64,000 nt of DNA from Nitrospirota bacterium. Its GTDB lineage: Bacteria > Nitrospirota > Nitrospiria > SBBL01 > JAADHI01. Where the stretch lies: the NCBI GenBank assembly GCA_029261155.1, contig JAJDBW010000033.1:1-64000 (forward strand). Reading direction: 5' to 3'. Below the pieces are notes generated by a model, which worked only from the letters and a program-made list of their open reading frames with translations, was not told the origin of the DNA and did no database searches. Positions 54,980 through 63,709 of the stretch are shown one piece after another. A program made the position numbers and the translations under genes. The stretch's first letter is position 1. Every line of letters begins with the position of its first letter.

Positions 54980-56506
54980 TTAATTTTCATCCTGTATATT
55001 ATCTGACCATTCTTTTTCCTGTTGCTCTTTAATCTTTCGATCGATCAAGTGATGCAACTGTTGGATTGATTTCAAGGATTCCTTGGTTGCCGCTGCTGAA
55101 GCTTGCATGCCTTTATTAATTTGATTCATTGCATCCGCCACTTGATCGTTGGCCAAAGACTCCTGCCTGGACGCGATGGCGATTTCATTCGCGGCATCCG
55201 CAGTTGAACTGATCGTATCGATCGCATTATTAATCGTTGCCCCTGCCTGAAGGATATGGGTCACACCGGCATCGACTCTTCTCCCGCCGTCTTCCGTGGT
55301 CATGACGGTTGAATTGACGGAGTTTTGAATTTCCTGAATGAGTGATTCGATCTTTTCCGCTGCCTTTTTACTTTGGTCGGCAAGAGACCGGACTTCAGAT
55401 GCAACCACCGCGAAGCCTTTGCCATGTTCGGCTGCTTTGGCCGCCTCAATTGCAGCATTAACAGCCAGCATATCCGTCTTATTCGCGATGTCCCCAACCA
55501 CATTAATAATGGCGCCAATCTGATTGGTATTCTCACTTAAAGTCAGGACATCTTCCGCGATCTCTCCGACCTTTTTCTTGATAGAATTCATTTCAGAAAT
55601 ACTTTCATCGATTGCTTTTCTTCCTTCGTGCGCAACCGCGAGCGCTTGTTTGGATTGTTCGGCCAAAGATTCGGCTTTTGCGTTGACTTGCTTTGATGAG
55701 GCGTTGAGCTCTTCGACGGTTGTCGTAATTTCGTGAACGGATGACGCTTGTTGGGAGGTGATTTTATCCTGACTATCCGCGACATCCGATATATTGGAGA
55801 TGGCGACCGAAATCGGCGTAATCACCTCCCGATTAATCAACAAGCTCATGACTACACCAATGAGCACGATCACCACAACCGAAGAAATGACTGCCCACAG
55901 GATATTATTGTTAATTGCCTCTATCGTTGCGACTTTTGAAACCGAAATCTGAAGGATGCTCCGAACGGGGTGGTCTTCATAGCCATGACAGAGGATACAT
56001 CGATTATCCCTGACAATCGGAAGCAGACGCGTGTGCACGGGCTTCCCGTCGATCACTTCATCGTAGCCAACGGGTTCTGCGGTATCGACGGCCTGTTTAA
56101 ATTCTCCTTTAAAAAGGGTGTTAAATCGCTGCGGGACCTTCTTAACCTTTCTCGGTGGGAATTTCTCAAAAGTAAGGAAATGGTTGACCTCGTTACGGGT
56201 TTCGTTGTCGATGAAGGCGGCAACCCCGTTTCTACGATAATCTCTCAATTCCACAAGGTCATCGGTTTTTAGAATACTTTCGAGCCAACCGATCACAATA
56301 GGCGCATTGCCGGTGACCATGGCATTTTTTATCCCTTTTTCAAAGACGGTAGAGAGTAAATCCATGTTATTTTTCTCGGCCCGCTTTATATTGGCAATAT
56401 TGTTTCGAATAGAAAAAAAGGAAATAAATCCTAATCCGATTGCCAAGGTAAAGGCGATAATAATGATTAACTTTCGTTGCATGGAAATTTTAGAAATGGA
56501 TAGCAT
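54980..56506 (-). CDS. Methyl-accepting chemoreceptor with periplasmic c-type heme motif
   Basis: A 508-residue inner-membrane chemoreceptor. TM1 is at about 12-32, the periplasmic domain at 33-200 and TM2 at 202-224, followed by a linker and a cytoplasmic coiled-coil signalling domain with the tip ANKTDMLAVNAAIEAAKAAEHGKGFAVVASEVR (shown in parts). The periplasmic domain ends in RCILCHGYED (Cys170, Cys173, His174), a CxxCH heme c attachment site, resembling Tll0287/DUF3365-like sensors. A redox or gas signal is plausible. AGGAGG precedes the ATG. It lies between cheW and cheA. Confidence 0.92.
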   Translation of the reverse strand: MLSISKISMQRKLIIIIAFTLAIGLGFISFFSIRNNIANIKRAEKNNMDLLSTVFEKGIKNAMVTGNAPIVIGWLESILKTDDLVELRDYRRNGVAAFIDNETRNEVNHFLTFEKFPPRKVKKVPQRFNTLFKGEFKQAVDTAEPVGYDEVIDGKPVHTRLLPIVRDNRCILCHGYEDHPVRSILQISVSKVATIEAINNNILWAVISSVVVIVLIGVVMSLLINREVITPISVAISNISDVADSQDKITSQQASSVHEITTTVEELNASSKQVNAKAESLAEQSKQALAVAHEGRKAIDESISEMNSIKKKVGEIAEDVLTLSENTNQIGAIINVVGDIANKTDMLAVNAAIEAAKAAEHGKGFAVVASEVRSLADQSKKAAEKIESLIQEIQNSVNSTVMTTEDGGRRVDAGVTHILQAGATINNAIDTISSTADAANEIAIASRQESLANDQVADAMNQINKGMQASAAATKESLKSIQQLHHLIDRKIKEQQEKEWSDNIQDEN

Positions 56507-56576
56507 TTCCCTTCCCTCCTTAGGAATTGTTACGAAATATCCAAAACCGACATCTTAAAAATGTACACAGAACCGA

Positions 56577-57248
56577 TTAAACATCCTCGTTCACAATAAG
56601 CCGTTCGTCATTTAATAATTCGTTCGAATCGATAAGTAGAAGGGGCGAAGCATTGATTTGCGCCTCCGATTTCACAATTTTATTTTTATCTCGAAAAAAA
56701 GCCGAGACGGGCTTAATCGCATCTTTTGGCAAAGCCAACAAGTTATCGAGTTTATCGATCACGATACCCGCCCGCGTATCTAATGACTCTACGATCAGTA
56801 TCTTTTTCGTGGAAACGGCATGCTGTCGGCTCTCATTTTCATCCACTTCATTCTGATCGGGTAGCACCTCGCCATTCAGATTAAACAGCACCCTCAAGTT
56901 AATGATTGTTAATACAGCACCCCTATAGTTAATTAAGCCCACCAACACCTTCGGCGTGCAAGGAATACGTGTAATCTGACTCACCTCGTAGACCTCCTGA
57001 AGGCATTTGACCTCAATCCCGAAAAACTCTCCAGCCACGTGAAATGAAATCACTTTAACGAGGTCTTCATCCTCAGTCGTCTTACCTTTTTCGATCTTTA
57101 GGCTTTGTGCACGTTCGAAAAATATCTTCTCTTTTTCTTCATCCGAAATGCCATCCCGTCCTCGCGTCGCAATCTTTTGTTTTTCTGCTTTTTGTTTAAA
57201 TTGCGCCCATTGTTCGTTTTCTAAGGGCGCGGGTTCCATATTCGTCAT
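56577..57248 (-). CDS. cheW: CheW-like coupling protein with N-terminal extension
   Basis: A 223-residue protein whose last 150 or so residues form a CheW domain (VISFHVAGEFFGIEVKCLQEV, RIPCTPKVLVGLINYRGAVLTIINLR, GIVIDKLDNLLALP). About 60 charged N-terminal residues precede it. It should link the chemoreceptor to CheA, comparable to WspB or WspD. The start is uncertain: ATGs at 57248 and 57239 and a TTG at 57272 all lack a strong ribosome site. Confidence 0.88.
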   Translation of the reverse strand: MTNMEPAPLENEQWAQFKQKAEKQKIATRGRDGISDEEKEKIFFERAQSLKIEKGKTTEDEDLVKVISFHVAGEFFGIEVKCLQEVYEVSQITRIPCTPKVLVGLINYRGAVLTIINLRVLFNLNGEVLPDQNEVDENESRQHAVSTKKILIVESLDTRAGIVIDKLDNLLALPKDAIKPVSAFFRDKNKIVKSEAQINASPLLLIDSNELLNDERLIVNEDV

Positions 57249-57276
57249 TCGATTTTTATATCGACCTTCCAAGAAT

Positions 57277-57741
57277 TTACGATACCTTGTGTGGATCGAT
57301 CTCCATTTTATTTAAAATGTCTCTTTCCGGTGCTGTAAGGATATTATCTAAATTTAAGAGGAGAACCAGCTCACTTTCCATTTGCGCGACCGAAGCAATA
57401 TATCGATTATCTAATCCGTCGATAACGTCCGGTGGCGCAATCATTTGCTTTTCCTGAATATCGATGACGGAGAGCACTTTATCGACAATGAGTCCTGCGA
57501 TTTTTCCATTTACTTTAATAACGATGATATCGTTGTCCAATTCATAGGGGTGGTCCCCATGCCCCAAGCGTTTTCTTAAGTCGATAATGGGGACTGCATT
57601 GCCCCTAAGATCGATAATTCCGCAAACAGAGGAAGGCAAATTATACAAAGGTGTAATAGCGGGCAAAGGAATAACCTCTTCCACGCGACTCACATCGACG
57701 GCGTAACGCACATTTTTAAGAGAAAAGATAACCAGCGTCAT
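57277..57741 (-). CDS. cheW: CheW coupling protein
   Basis: A 154-residue CheW: LVIFSLKNVRYAVDVSRVEEVIPL, YNLPSSVCGIIDLRGNAVPIIDLRKRLG and KIAGLIVDKVLSVIDI, quoted in parts. It couples receptor and kinase. The ATG overlaps the cheR stop by four bases. Two CheW proteins flanking a TPR-CheR gene is the Wsp arrangement. Confidence 0.93.
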   Translation of the reverse strand: MTLVIFSLKNVRYAVDVSRVEEVIPLPAITPLYNLPSSVCGIIDLRGNAVPIIDLRKRLGHGDHPYELDNDIIVIKVNGKIAGLIVDKVLSVIDIQEKQMIAPPDVIDGLDNRYIASVAQMESELVLLLNLDNILTAPERDILNKMEIDPHKVS

Positions 57742-59300
57742 GTCTCTCGCGCCTTACATTCCAATGAACCAATTAAGCTTCCGACTGTTAGGTTTTCTAT
57801 TTCAAAAATAACTTCATCCGAAGGCTTCGATGCCAACAACTCACGGACCACATTAAAACACTTTTCCCTTAGTGTTAGGCGCTTCATCAAGCCATAGATA
57901 TTGCCCATCACAAAATGACCCAGAATAAAATTCTGATCGATGTAGATGGCCTTCTTTATGGTCTCCATTGCCTCGTCCAAGGCCCCGCGAGCCAAATAAA
58001 TGATCGAACGCGTATAGTAAGGTTCTTTAAAGAGGGGATCGATTTTAATGGACCGACCCGACCAAGCGAGTGCTTCTTCGAAATCGCCCCGGTTTGATGC
58101 GATATGGGCCAGCATCCAGCACGCCCGGGCATTGTCTTGATTAATATGAATCACTCTTAAAAATCGGTCGATCGCCAGCTCGTAATTTTTTTTAAAAAAA
58201 GCTTGCAGGGCCTCATTAAAAATCTCGCTCTCTTCGCTAGCCGTTTTTCGCTGCCTAAAATAACTGACGGGAATAGAAGGAACCGCGTCGCTTTTTCCAT
58301 CCTCCTTTATCAAATCCAAGAGATTCGAAGTTGTTTTATTTGACCCCCTTTTTTCCATTGAGGACAAATATGTTCCAGCTTGATCATCCGCTTGTTTCTC
58401 TACTATTATTTTTTTAGGAACATATAGGGGTGCTTGATGTTCTTGGGTTCTGCTATTTTTCCTCTTTTTTTGATAGATAATTGCATCTGGGAAAGCCCTT
58501 GAATGAAATAAGGAAAAGTTTTCCGCAGAGTGCTCTGCATGTCCAACAATAAGGTAACCGTCGTCCTTTAAGAGATGATGGAACTTTTTTGCAAGCATCT
58601 GAGTGGTCTTCTTTTCGAAATAGATCGTCACGTTCCGGCAAATAATAATGTCGAACTTATTCATAAGGTTTAAGGGGGTTGTTGGAAGATCGGAAATCAG
58701 GTTGTAGTTCGAAAATTTAACGAGCGACTTGTATTCATTTTTGATGAGATAAAGATCGTTTTTTTTATCAAAGCAATCTTGAACAATTTTATGATCAACA
58801 CCCCTGAAAGACCAATCGCTATAGAGACCTCGCTGAGCACTTTTCAATGCACTTTCGTCGATATCGGTTCCAACAATGTTGATGTCCCAAGTCGATATTT
58901 TTGGGAGTATTTTTTTCAATAGAATGGCAATGGAGTATGGCTCTTCACCGGTTGAGCAACCTGCACTCCAAATAGATATCGCGTGTGATTTGGAAGCCTC
59001 ATTTTCAATAATTTCAGGTAAGATATTTTTTTCGAGTAAATTAAAGTGCGCCTTGCCTCTAAAAAAATAGGTTTCATTGGTGGTCAAGAGCGAAACCAGT
59101 CTATTCAGGTAGCTTTTTCCACTAATGGAGCTGAGGTAGGAAATATAGTCCTCAAAGGTTGAAACGGGAGACTCATCAAAGTTCGTTTGGATAATGCTCT
59201 CAATAGAAAAAAACTTCGATTCGGGAAAAAACAAACCGGTTCGCGTTTGAATGAAATCCCGGAATTCGAGAAGATTATCCTTGGATATTTTTTTATCCAT
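57738..59300 (-). CDS. cheR: CheR methyltransferase with C-terminal TPR (WspC-like)
   Basis: A 520-residue chemoreceptor methyltransferase. It has the N-terminal helical domain, LLTTNETYFFRGKAHF, the SAM-binding SAGCSTGEEPYSIAI, GTDIDESAL and IIICRNVTIYFEK. From about 385 there are TPR-like helices (LAWSGRSIKIDPLFKEPYYT, then FILGHFVMGNIY). WspC-type CheRs carry such TPRs. The ATG at 59300 is four codons after a TTG. It is the first gene of the operon. Confidence 0.94.
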   Translation of the reverse strand: MDKKISKDNLLEFRDFIQTRTGLFFPESKFFSIESIIQTNFDESPVSTFEDYISYLSSISGKSYLNRLVSLLTTNETYFFRGKAHFNLLEKNILPEIIENEASKSHAISIWSAGCSTGEEPYSIAILLKKILPKISTWDINIVGTDIDESALKSAQRGLYSDWSFRGVDHKIVQDCFDKKNDLYLIKNEYKSLVKFSNYNLISDLPTTPLNLMNKFDIIICRNVTIYFEKKTTQMLAKKFHHLLKDDGYLIVGHAEHSAENFSLFHSRAFPDAIIYQKKRKNSRTQEHQAPLYVPKKIIVEKQADDQAGTYLSSMEKRGSNKTTSNLLDLIKEDGKSDAVPSIPVSYFRQRKTASEESEIFNEALQAFFKKNYELAIDRFLRVIHINQDNARACWMLAHIASNRGDFEEALAWSGRSIKIDPLFKEPYYTRSIIYLARGALDEAMETIKKAIYIDQNFILGHFVMGNIYGLMKRLTLREKCFNVVRELLASKPSDEVIFEIENLTVGSLIGSLECKARET

Positions 59301-59906
59301 TCGCTCAGGCAATGTGATTGTCGCGATTATTTTTCTGTTTTTGGTTCAGGACAGACTTTGACTTCTTATCTTGCTATACCGTAACCACCTCGGTCGTATT
59401 TTTTCTTGGATCTTGTAGGATGCTGTTCTCTATAAAACGATCCTTTTAGGGTTCATTCAAGATTTATGTAGAAATTCTAAAATGGTTTGATAAAAGAGTA
59501 CTTTCGGATTTCGATGGTGGACCCATTGATTTTTTGTTTTCACGCGACCGATGCTTATTGTCCATCATCGATTTCGATCTCATTCACAAATCGCACTCCA
59601 CGGGTCAAATGCATGCTATCCTTCCTATTATACTCGATATTCTTGAAATCGGGACTTAGGCACAGGATAAAAAACCCTGAAGTGCTGAGGACTTCGCCGA
59701 CCAGAAAGAGAATCAGTTCATCGGCTTTTTTTATTAATATTGAATGAGGGCTCAGGCTTAGAAATTAGTTAGGTAATTTGATAAAAAAGACGATTCACTA
59801 CGAGATTAAGACAAGATCTCAATCTCAGGCTGACAATGCAGATGAGGGAACTTAATAGGGCAAGACTTCATTAAGAAATGAGGAATACCAGACTTCTAAA
59901 GGAAAG
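59301..59906. other. Intergenic region between the chemosensory and dehydrogenase operons
   Basis: About 600 A+T-rich bases. The only unusual element is a minus-strand open frame without a start codon, listed separately. I could not identify the operon promoter upstream of cheR with confidence. Confidence 0.4.
59555..59764 (-). pseudogene. Possible protein fragment without start codon
   Basis: The minus frame is open for 69 codons and ends in TAA at 59557-59555. It reads ADELILFLVGEVLSTSGFFI, LCLSPDFKNIEYNRKDSM and HLTRGVRFVNEIEIDDGQ, a composition more like a real protein than random sequence. There is no ATG, GTG or TTG with a ribosome site near the 5' end. It may be the 3' end of a decayed gene. 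No family is recognised. Confidence 0.3.
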
Positions 59907-59917
59907 CTATTTTCCTT
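59899..59917 (-). terminator. Hairpin overlapping the stop of the E2 gene
   Basis: AAGGAAA and TTTCCTT form a perfect seven-base stem with a five-base loop that includes the stop codon. On the minus strand it is followed by TTTAG only, so terminator strength is doubtful. Confidence 0.4.
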
Positions 59918-61166
59918 CAATCAGCATCAGGTCTGGATCTTCGAGGTGCTCGATGAGCGTATTCATGAAGCGGGCGGCCTCCGAGCCGTAAATCACCCGG
60001 TGGTCGAAGGTGAGTGAAAGCGGAAGCATCTTTCGAATCACGATTTCACCCGCCCGGACGACCGCTTTGTCTTCGATTTTCCCGAGGCCAAGAATCCCGA
60101 CCTCGGGAAAATTAATAATCGGCGTTCCGTAGATCCCGCCGATCACCCCATAATTTGTCAGGGTGAAGGTGCCACCTTTCAATTCCGACAGGGCGATAGT
60201 GCGTGAGAAGGCCTTCTCTGTCAGGGCCGAGATCTCTTGGGCCAGGTCGAGGATGCTTCTTTGATCGGCATCTTTCAACACAAAGACCATCAAACCTTCC
60301 GGCGTATCGATGGCAATACCGATATTGTAATATTTTTTTAGGACGATCTCTTCTTTCGCTTCGTCCAAAGTCGCATTTAAGAAGGGATAGGCCTTCAGGC
60401 CCGCAACGACCGACTTAATAATAAAAGGAAGATAAGTTAGATTAAATCCCCGATCTTCTGCCAAGCCTTTTTTATTTAAGCGAACCTGCTCCAATTTCGT
60501 AATATCGGCGTCATCGACAAAGGTAACCGCCGCAACCTTCTGTGTCGATTCCGAAACCCGCTTTGCCGCGCTCCGGCGTACGCCTCTAAATGGGATGCGC
60601 TCTACTGGACCCAGCACGCTTGTTGTCGTTGAATCGACTGGATTCAATTGTCGAGTAGCCTTTTCGACATCCTCACGTGTGATCCGTCCATCGGGGCCGC
60701 TGCCCACCAGCGTATGCAGATCGATGCCGAGTGCCTTGGCCCGCATCCGAACGGAAGGGATGGCGCGGACCTCCCCTTCGCTCCGTTCTTGAGAAGCTTT
60801 TTGATGAATGGGAAGAACGAACTCCTTTTCGGAAGTTTCCAAGACGCCCACGACCGAACCGGCATCCTTCTTCTTTTCTTTTTTCGGGGGCGCTTCTGGT
60901 TTCGGAGAAGCGGCGGACGGAGTCTTCGGCTCGGTTTCGATCGTCACCAAGTCCGCGCCCACGAGAATGATCTCTCCCGGTTCTCCCTTCAAGGAAATGA
61001 CCCTTCCCGAAAAAGGAGAGGGCAGGCTCACCACCGCTTTATCGGTTTCCATTTCCACGAGAGCTTGGTCTTCTTTGACCACATCGCCTACAGAGACAAG
61101 CCATTGGACGATTTCGCCCTCTGCGATGCCTTCACCGACATCTGGAAACTTAAAGACTTTTTCCAT
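59907..61166 (-). CDS. 2-oxo acid dehydrogenase E2 (dihydrolipoyl acyltransferase)
   Basis: Acyltransferase core of a pyruvate or branched-chain 2-oxo acid dehydrogenase complex, 419 residues. The lipoyl domain carries Lys43 in METDKAVVSLPS. A Pro/Ala/Lys linker, a peripheral subunit-binding domain (SVRMRAKALGIDLHTLVGSG) and the catalytic domain follow. The active-site motif reads FDHRVIYGSEA: His389 is present but Tyr393 stands where family members have Asp. The ATG at 61166 is chosen because the lipoyl domain begins there. It is the last of three genes. Confidence 0.92.
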   Translation of the reverse strand: MEKVFKFPDVGEGIAEGEIVQWLVSVGDVVKEDQALVEMETDKAVVSLPSPFSGRVISLKGEPGEIILVGADLVTIETEPKTPSAASPKPEAPPKKEKKKDAGSVVGVLETSEKEFVLPIHQKASQERSEGEVRAIPSVRMRAKALGIDLHTLVGSGPDGRITREDVEKATRQLNPVDSTTTSVLGPVERIPFRGVRRSAAKRVSESTQKVAAVTFVDDADITKLEQVRLNKKGLAEDRGFNLTYLPFIIKSVVAGLKAYPFLNATLDEAKEEIVLKKYYNIGIAIDTPEGLMVFVLKDADQRSILDLAQEISALTEKAFSRTIALSELKGGTFTLTNYGVIGGIYGTPIINFPEVGILGLGKIEDKAVVRAGEIVIRKMLPLSLTFDHRVIYGSEAARFMNTLIEHLEDPDLMLIEGK

Positions 61167-61185
61167 TTTTAACCGAGGCCTGAAT

Positions 61186-62163
61186 TTAAAATTGGACGAC
61201 CTGTTCAATCGCCTCGACGATTTGATCGCAATCCGGGAAATAATCATTCTCGGACTTTGGCAAGGGCACGGAGGTGTCGTAGCCCGTCACGCGAAGGACC
61301 GGGGCCTTCAAGGAAAGCAGGGCCTTTTCACAAATCTCTGCGGCGATTTCCGCGCCCAGCCCGCAGCTGCGGGCCGCTTCATGCACAATCACGGCACGGC
61401 CGGTTTTTTCGACAGAACGAAGAATCGTCGCGCTATCTAATGGAGAAAGGGTCCGAAGGTCGATTACGTCGGTGTGGACGCCCTTTTCCAACATACGGGC
61501 GGCCGCCTCCAAAGTGGGATGAAGCATCGCGCCCCAGGCAATTAGCGTCACATCCTCCCCTTCTGCGACGAGACGGGCCTCCCCTAGGGGGATGAGAACC
61601 TCATCTTCAGGGACCTCCTCTTTAATCGCCCGATAAATTCTGGAAGGCTCTAAAAAAAGCACCGGGTCGGGATCGCGGATGGCGGAGAGGAGCAGGCCCT
61701 TGGCCTCGGCAGGCGTCGAAGGGGCCACCACTTTAATCCCCGGCGTATGAATAAAAAAAGCCTCCGTGCTTTCGGAATGCAGCTCCGGCGCGTGGATCCC
61801 GCCGCCATAGGGTGTCCGGACGACCAGGGGACAGGTGTAGCGCCCGCGGCTGCGTGTGCGAAGTCGCGCCGCATGCGAAATCAGCTGCTCCATCGCCCCG
61901 TAGAGAAAACCCATGAATTGGATTTCGGCCACCGGCCTCAAGCCGTAGGCCGCCATGCCGATAGCCGTGCCCACGATGGCCGATTCGGAAAGCGGCGTAT
62001 CCACAACACGCGATGGGCCGAAGCGCTCGACCAGCCCGTCTGTGGCACGAAACACGCCGCCGTCGCGGCCAATGTCTTCGCCCAGCAAAACCACGTTCGC
62101 GTCCTTTTCCATCTCATGATGGAGGGCCTGATTCACCGCTTGTATCAAGGTTAGTTTGCTCAC
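61186..62163 (-). CDS. 2-oxo acid dehydrogenase E1 beta subunit
   Basis: A 325-residue transketolase-like subunit: LIQAVNQALHHEMEKDANVVLLGEDIG, GMAAYGLRPVAEIQFMGFLYGAMEQL and the C-terminal VIDLRTLSPLDSATILRSVEKTGRAVIVHEA, seen in parts. It pairs with E1 alpha to bind thiamine diphosphate. Its start overlaps the E1 alpha stop by four bases. Pyruvate or a branched-chain oxo acid is the substrate. No E3 gene is in the cluster. Confidence 0.94.
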   Translation of the reverse strand: MSKLTLIQAVNQALHHEMEKDANVVLLGEDIGRDGGVFRATDGLVERFGPSRVVDTPLSESAIVGTAIGMAAYGLRPVAEIQFMGFLYGAMEQLISHAARLRTRSRGRYTCPLVVRTPYGGGIHAPELHSESTEAFFIHTPGIKVVAPSTPAEAKGLLLSAIRDPDPVLFLEPSRIYRAIKEEVPEDEVLIPLGEARLVAEGEDVTLIAWGAMLHPTLEAAARMLEKGVHTDVIDLRTLSPLDSATILRSVEKTGRAVIVHEAARSCGLGAEIAAEICEKALLSLKAPVLRVTGYDTSVPLPKSENDYFPDCDQIVEAIEQVVQF

Positions 62164-63254
62164 GGCTTTTTCCTTTTCGCAAGCCGCTGCTCAAAGGCCT
62201 CACGCTGCGCGAGGAGATCGGGAGATAAGGAAGCAAAGAGGGTGTCGAACATGCCGAGGGGATCGATGGGATTGGTCGATTCGAAATCTTCGACTGAAGC
62301 GGAGATCCGTTCGCTCACGGCTTGCTGAAGGGCCGATTCTTGAAATTCCGACCAGGCCCATTCCGCTTCCATATAGGTCCGCAATCGCAAAAGGGGATCT
62401 TTCTTGCGCCACAGGGAGACTTCTTCTTCCGAGCGATAACGGGAGGCGTCGTCGGCCGTCGTATGATCGCTAAGCCGATAAGTCAGGCATTCAATAAAGG
62501 TCGGGCCTTCACCCCGGCGCGCCGCATCGAGCGCGTCTTTCACAGCCACATGCACGCCAAAGACATCGTTGCCGTCAACCTGTATGCCCTTAAACCCATA
62601 TGCGATGGCTTTTTGCGCGAGCGTTTTGGCAGCCGTTTGGCGGGAAAGCGGAACGGAAATCGCCCATTGATTGTTTTGACAGAGGAAGACAATGGGAAGT
62701 TTAAAGACCCCGGCAAAGTTGAGCCCTTCGTGAAAATCGCCCTTAGAAGTCGCGCCGTCTCCGAAGGTGGTCAGCACGGCGATGGGGTCTTTCTTATGCT
62801 GCGCCGCCCAGGCGGCCCCGACGGCGTGCGGGATGTGCGTGCCGACCGGGATTGCGACGGGAAAATCGTTGACCCCCTCAGGAACGAGGTTGCCCCGTTC
62901 GTCTCCGGCCCAATATAAATAGAGGGCCTTCATCGGATTGCCACGTAAAATCGACAAGCCGCTCTCGCGAAAAGACGGAAAGAGCCAATCGCTTTGCTGA
63001 AGGGCGGCGGCACAGGCCACTTGAATGGCCTCCTGACCTTGAATCGAGGCATAGGTGCCCAGCCGGCCGCTGCGCTGTAAATTGAGCGCCTTTTCGTCAA
63101 AGGCCCGAATCAGCACCATCGATTCGTAAAAGGCCTTCACCGTTTTTTCTGAGATTAAATCGGGGGAGGGGAGGAGAGCCGCATCCAGCTTGCCAGCTTC
63201 GTCCAGAAGCTGGAACCATTCAATCTTGAATTCTTCCAGAACCCGCCTCGGCAT
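62160..63254 (-). CDS. 2-oxo acid dehydrogenase E1 alpha subunit
   Basis: A 364-residue thiamine diphosphate-binding subunit with GDGATSKGDFHEGLNFAG and VFLCQNNQWAISVP. YRLSDHTTADDASRYRS is the conserved phosphorylation-loop region. The tail lengthens the C-terminus with charged residues. GAGGAG precedes the ATG, and an extended -10 promoter lies upstream. It is the first gene of the E1 alpha-E1 beta-E2 operon. Confidence 0.94.
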   Translation of the reverse strand: MPRRVLEEFKIEWFQLLDEAGKLDAALLPSPDLISEKTVKAFYESMVLIRAFDEKALNLQRSGRLGTYASIQGQEAIQVACAAALQQSDWLFPSFRESGLSILRGNPMKALYLYWAGDERGNLVPEGVNDFPVAIPVGTHIPHAVGAAWAAQHKKDPIAVLTTFGDGATSKGDFHEGLNFAGVFKLPIVFLCQNNQWAISVPLSRQTAAKTLAQKAIAYGFKGIQVDGNDVFGVHVAVKDALDAARRGEGPTFIECLTYRLSDHTTADDASRYRSEEEVSLWRKKDPLLRLRTYMEAEWAWSEFQESALQQAVSERISASVEDFESTNPIDPLGMFDTLFASLSPDLLAQREAFEQRLAKRKKP

Positions 63255-63295
63255 CGCGCTCCTCTAGGGCATAAAAGGACAAAAGTTGATAACCC

Positions 63296-63326
63296 ATTAT
63301 AGCATATGGCGATTTTCTAAAGGCAA
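63296..63326 (-). promoter_or_regulatory. Extended -10 promoter of the dehydrogenase operon
   Basis: On the minus strand TGCTATAAT (63304-63296) is a perfect extended -10. A weak -35, TTGCCT, lies at 63326-63321 with 19-base spacing. The box is about 42 bases upstream of the E1 alpha start. Confidence 0.6.
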
Positions 63327-63360
63327 TTCGGAGGGATGGCTTTTCGAGGAAAAGCCGGTT

Positions 63361-63492
63361 CTACTGAAATACAACAGCCTGGATCTTTATTGAGGAATTC
63401 TGAGGCGAACCTTCGTAGAGAGGGTCGAGGGCGCCGCCGCCGGAAACGATGACGGGGATGTTGACGCGTTCGCAGACTGCGCGGGTCAGCTC
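63361..63492 (-). pseudogene. Remnant of the HisF C-terminal region
   Basis: The minus frame reads EIELTRAVCERVNIPVIVSG then GGALDPLYEGSPQNSSIKIQ. This matches the late HisF segment, in which a xLTxAV helix leads to the VPVIASGG strand and a GG turn. Only about 44 codons remain and the reading after the turn degenerates. No other his gene is near. It overlaps the 3' side of a DUF2283 gene, which suggests a past insertion or deletion. Confidence 0.5.
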
Positions 63493-63496
63493 AATT

Positions 63497-63709
63497 TCAC
63501 GCCGCTTTCCCATTAATCGGCAATGATTCCGTGTCGAGTTTCGTGAGGTCGATGACGTTTTTCGCATGTTCGATATCGATGCCTACGGGTTTTCCGTCGG
63601 CGTCAAAATCGATGACAAGCCCTTCCGCCACTTCTTCGGTCTCTACGCCCGGACGCTCTACAAGGTGAATATAGAGAGAGTCCGTGTCTTTATGATAACT
63701 AAGTCTCAT
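63497..63709 (-). CDS. DUF2283 family protein
   Basis: A 70-residue protein matching DUF2283: RLSYHKDTDSLYIHL, ETEEVAEGLVIDFDADGKPVGIDIEHA in parts. The gene starts inside the stop of the upstream gene (four-base overlap). Such proteins are commonly paired with a small DUF4258-like gene and behave like toxin-antitoxin modules in arrangement, but no activity is shown. Confidence 0.85.
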   Translation of the reverse strand: MRLSYHKDTDSLYIHLVERPGVETEEVAEGLVIDFDADGKPVGIDIEHAKNVIDLTKLDTESLPINGKAA

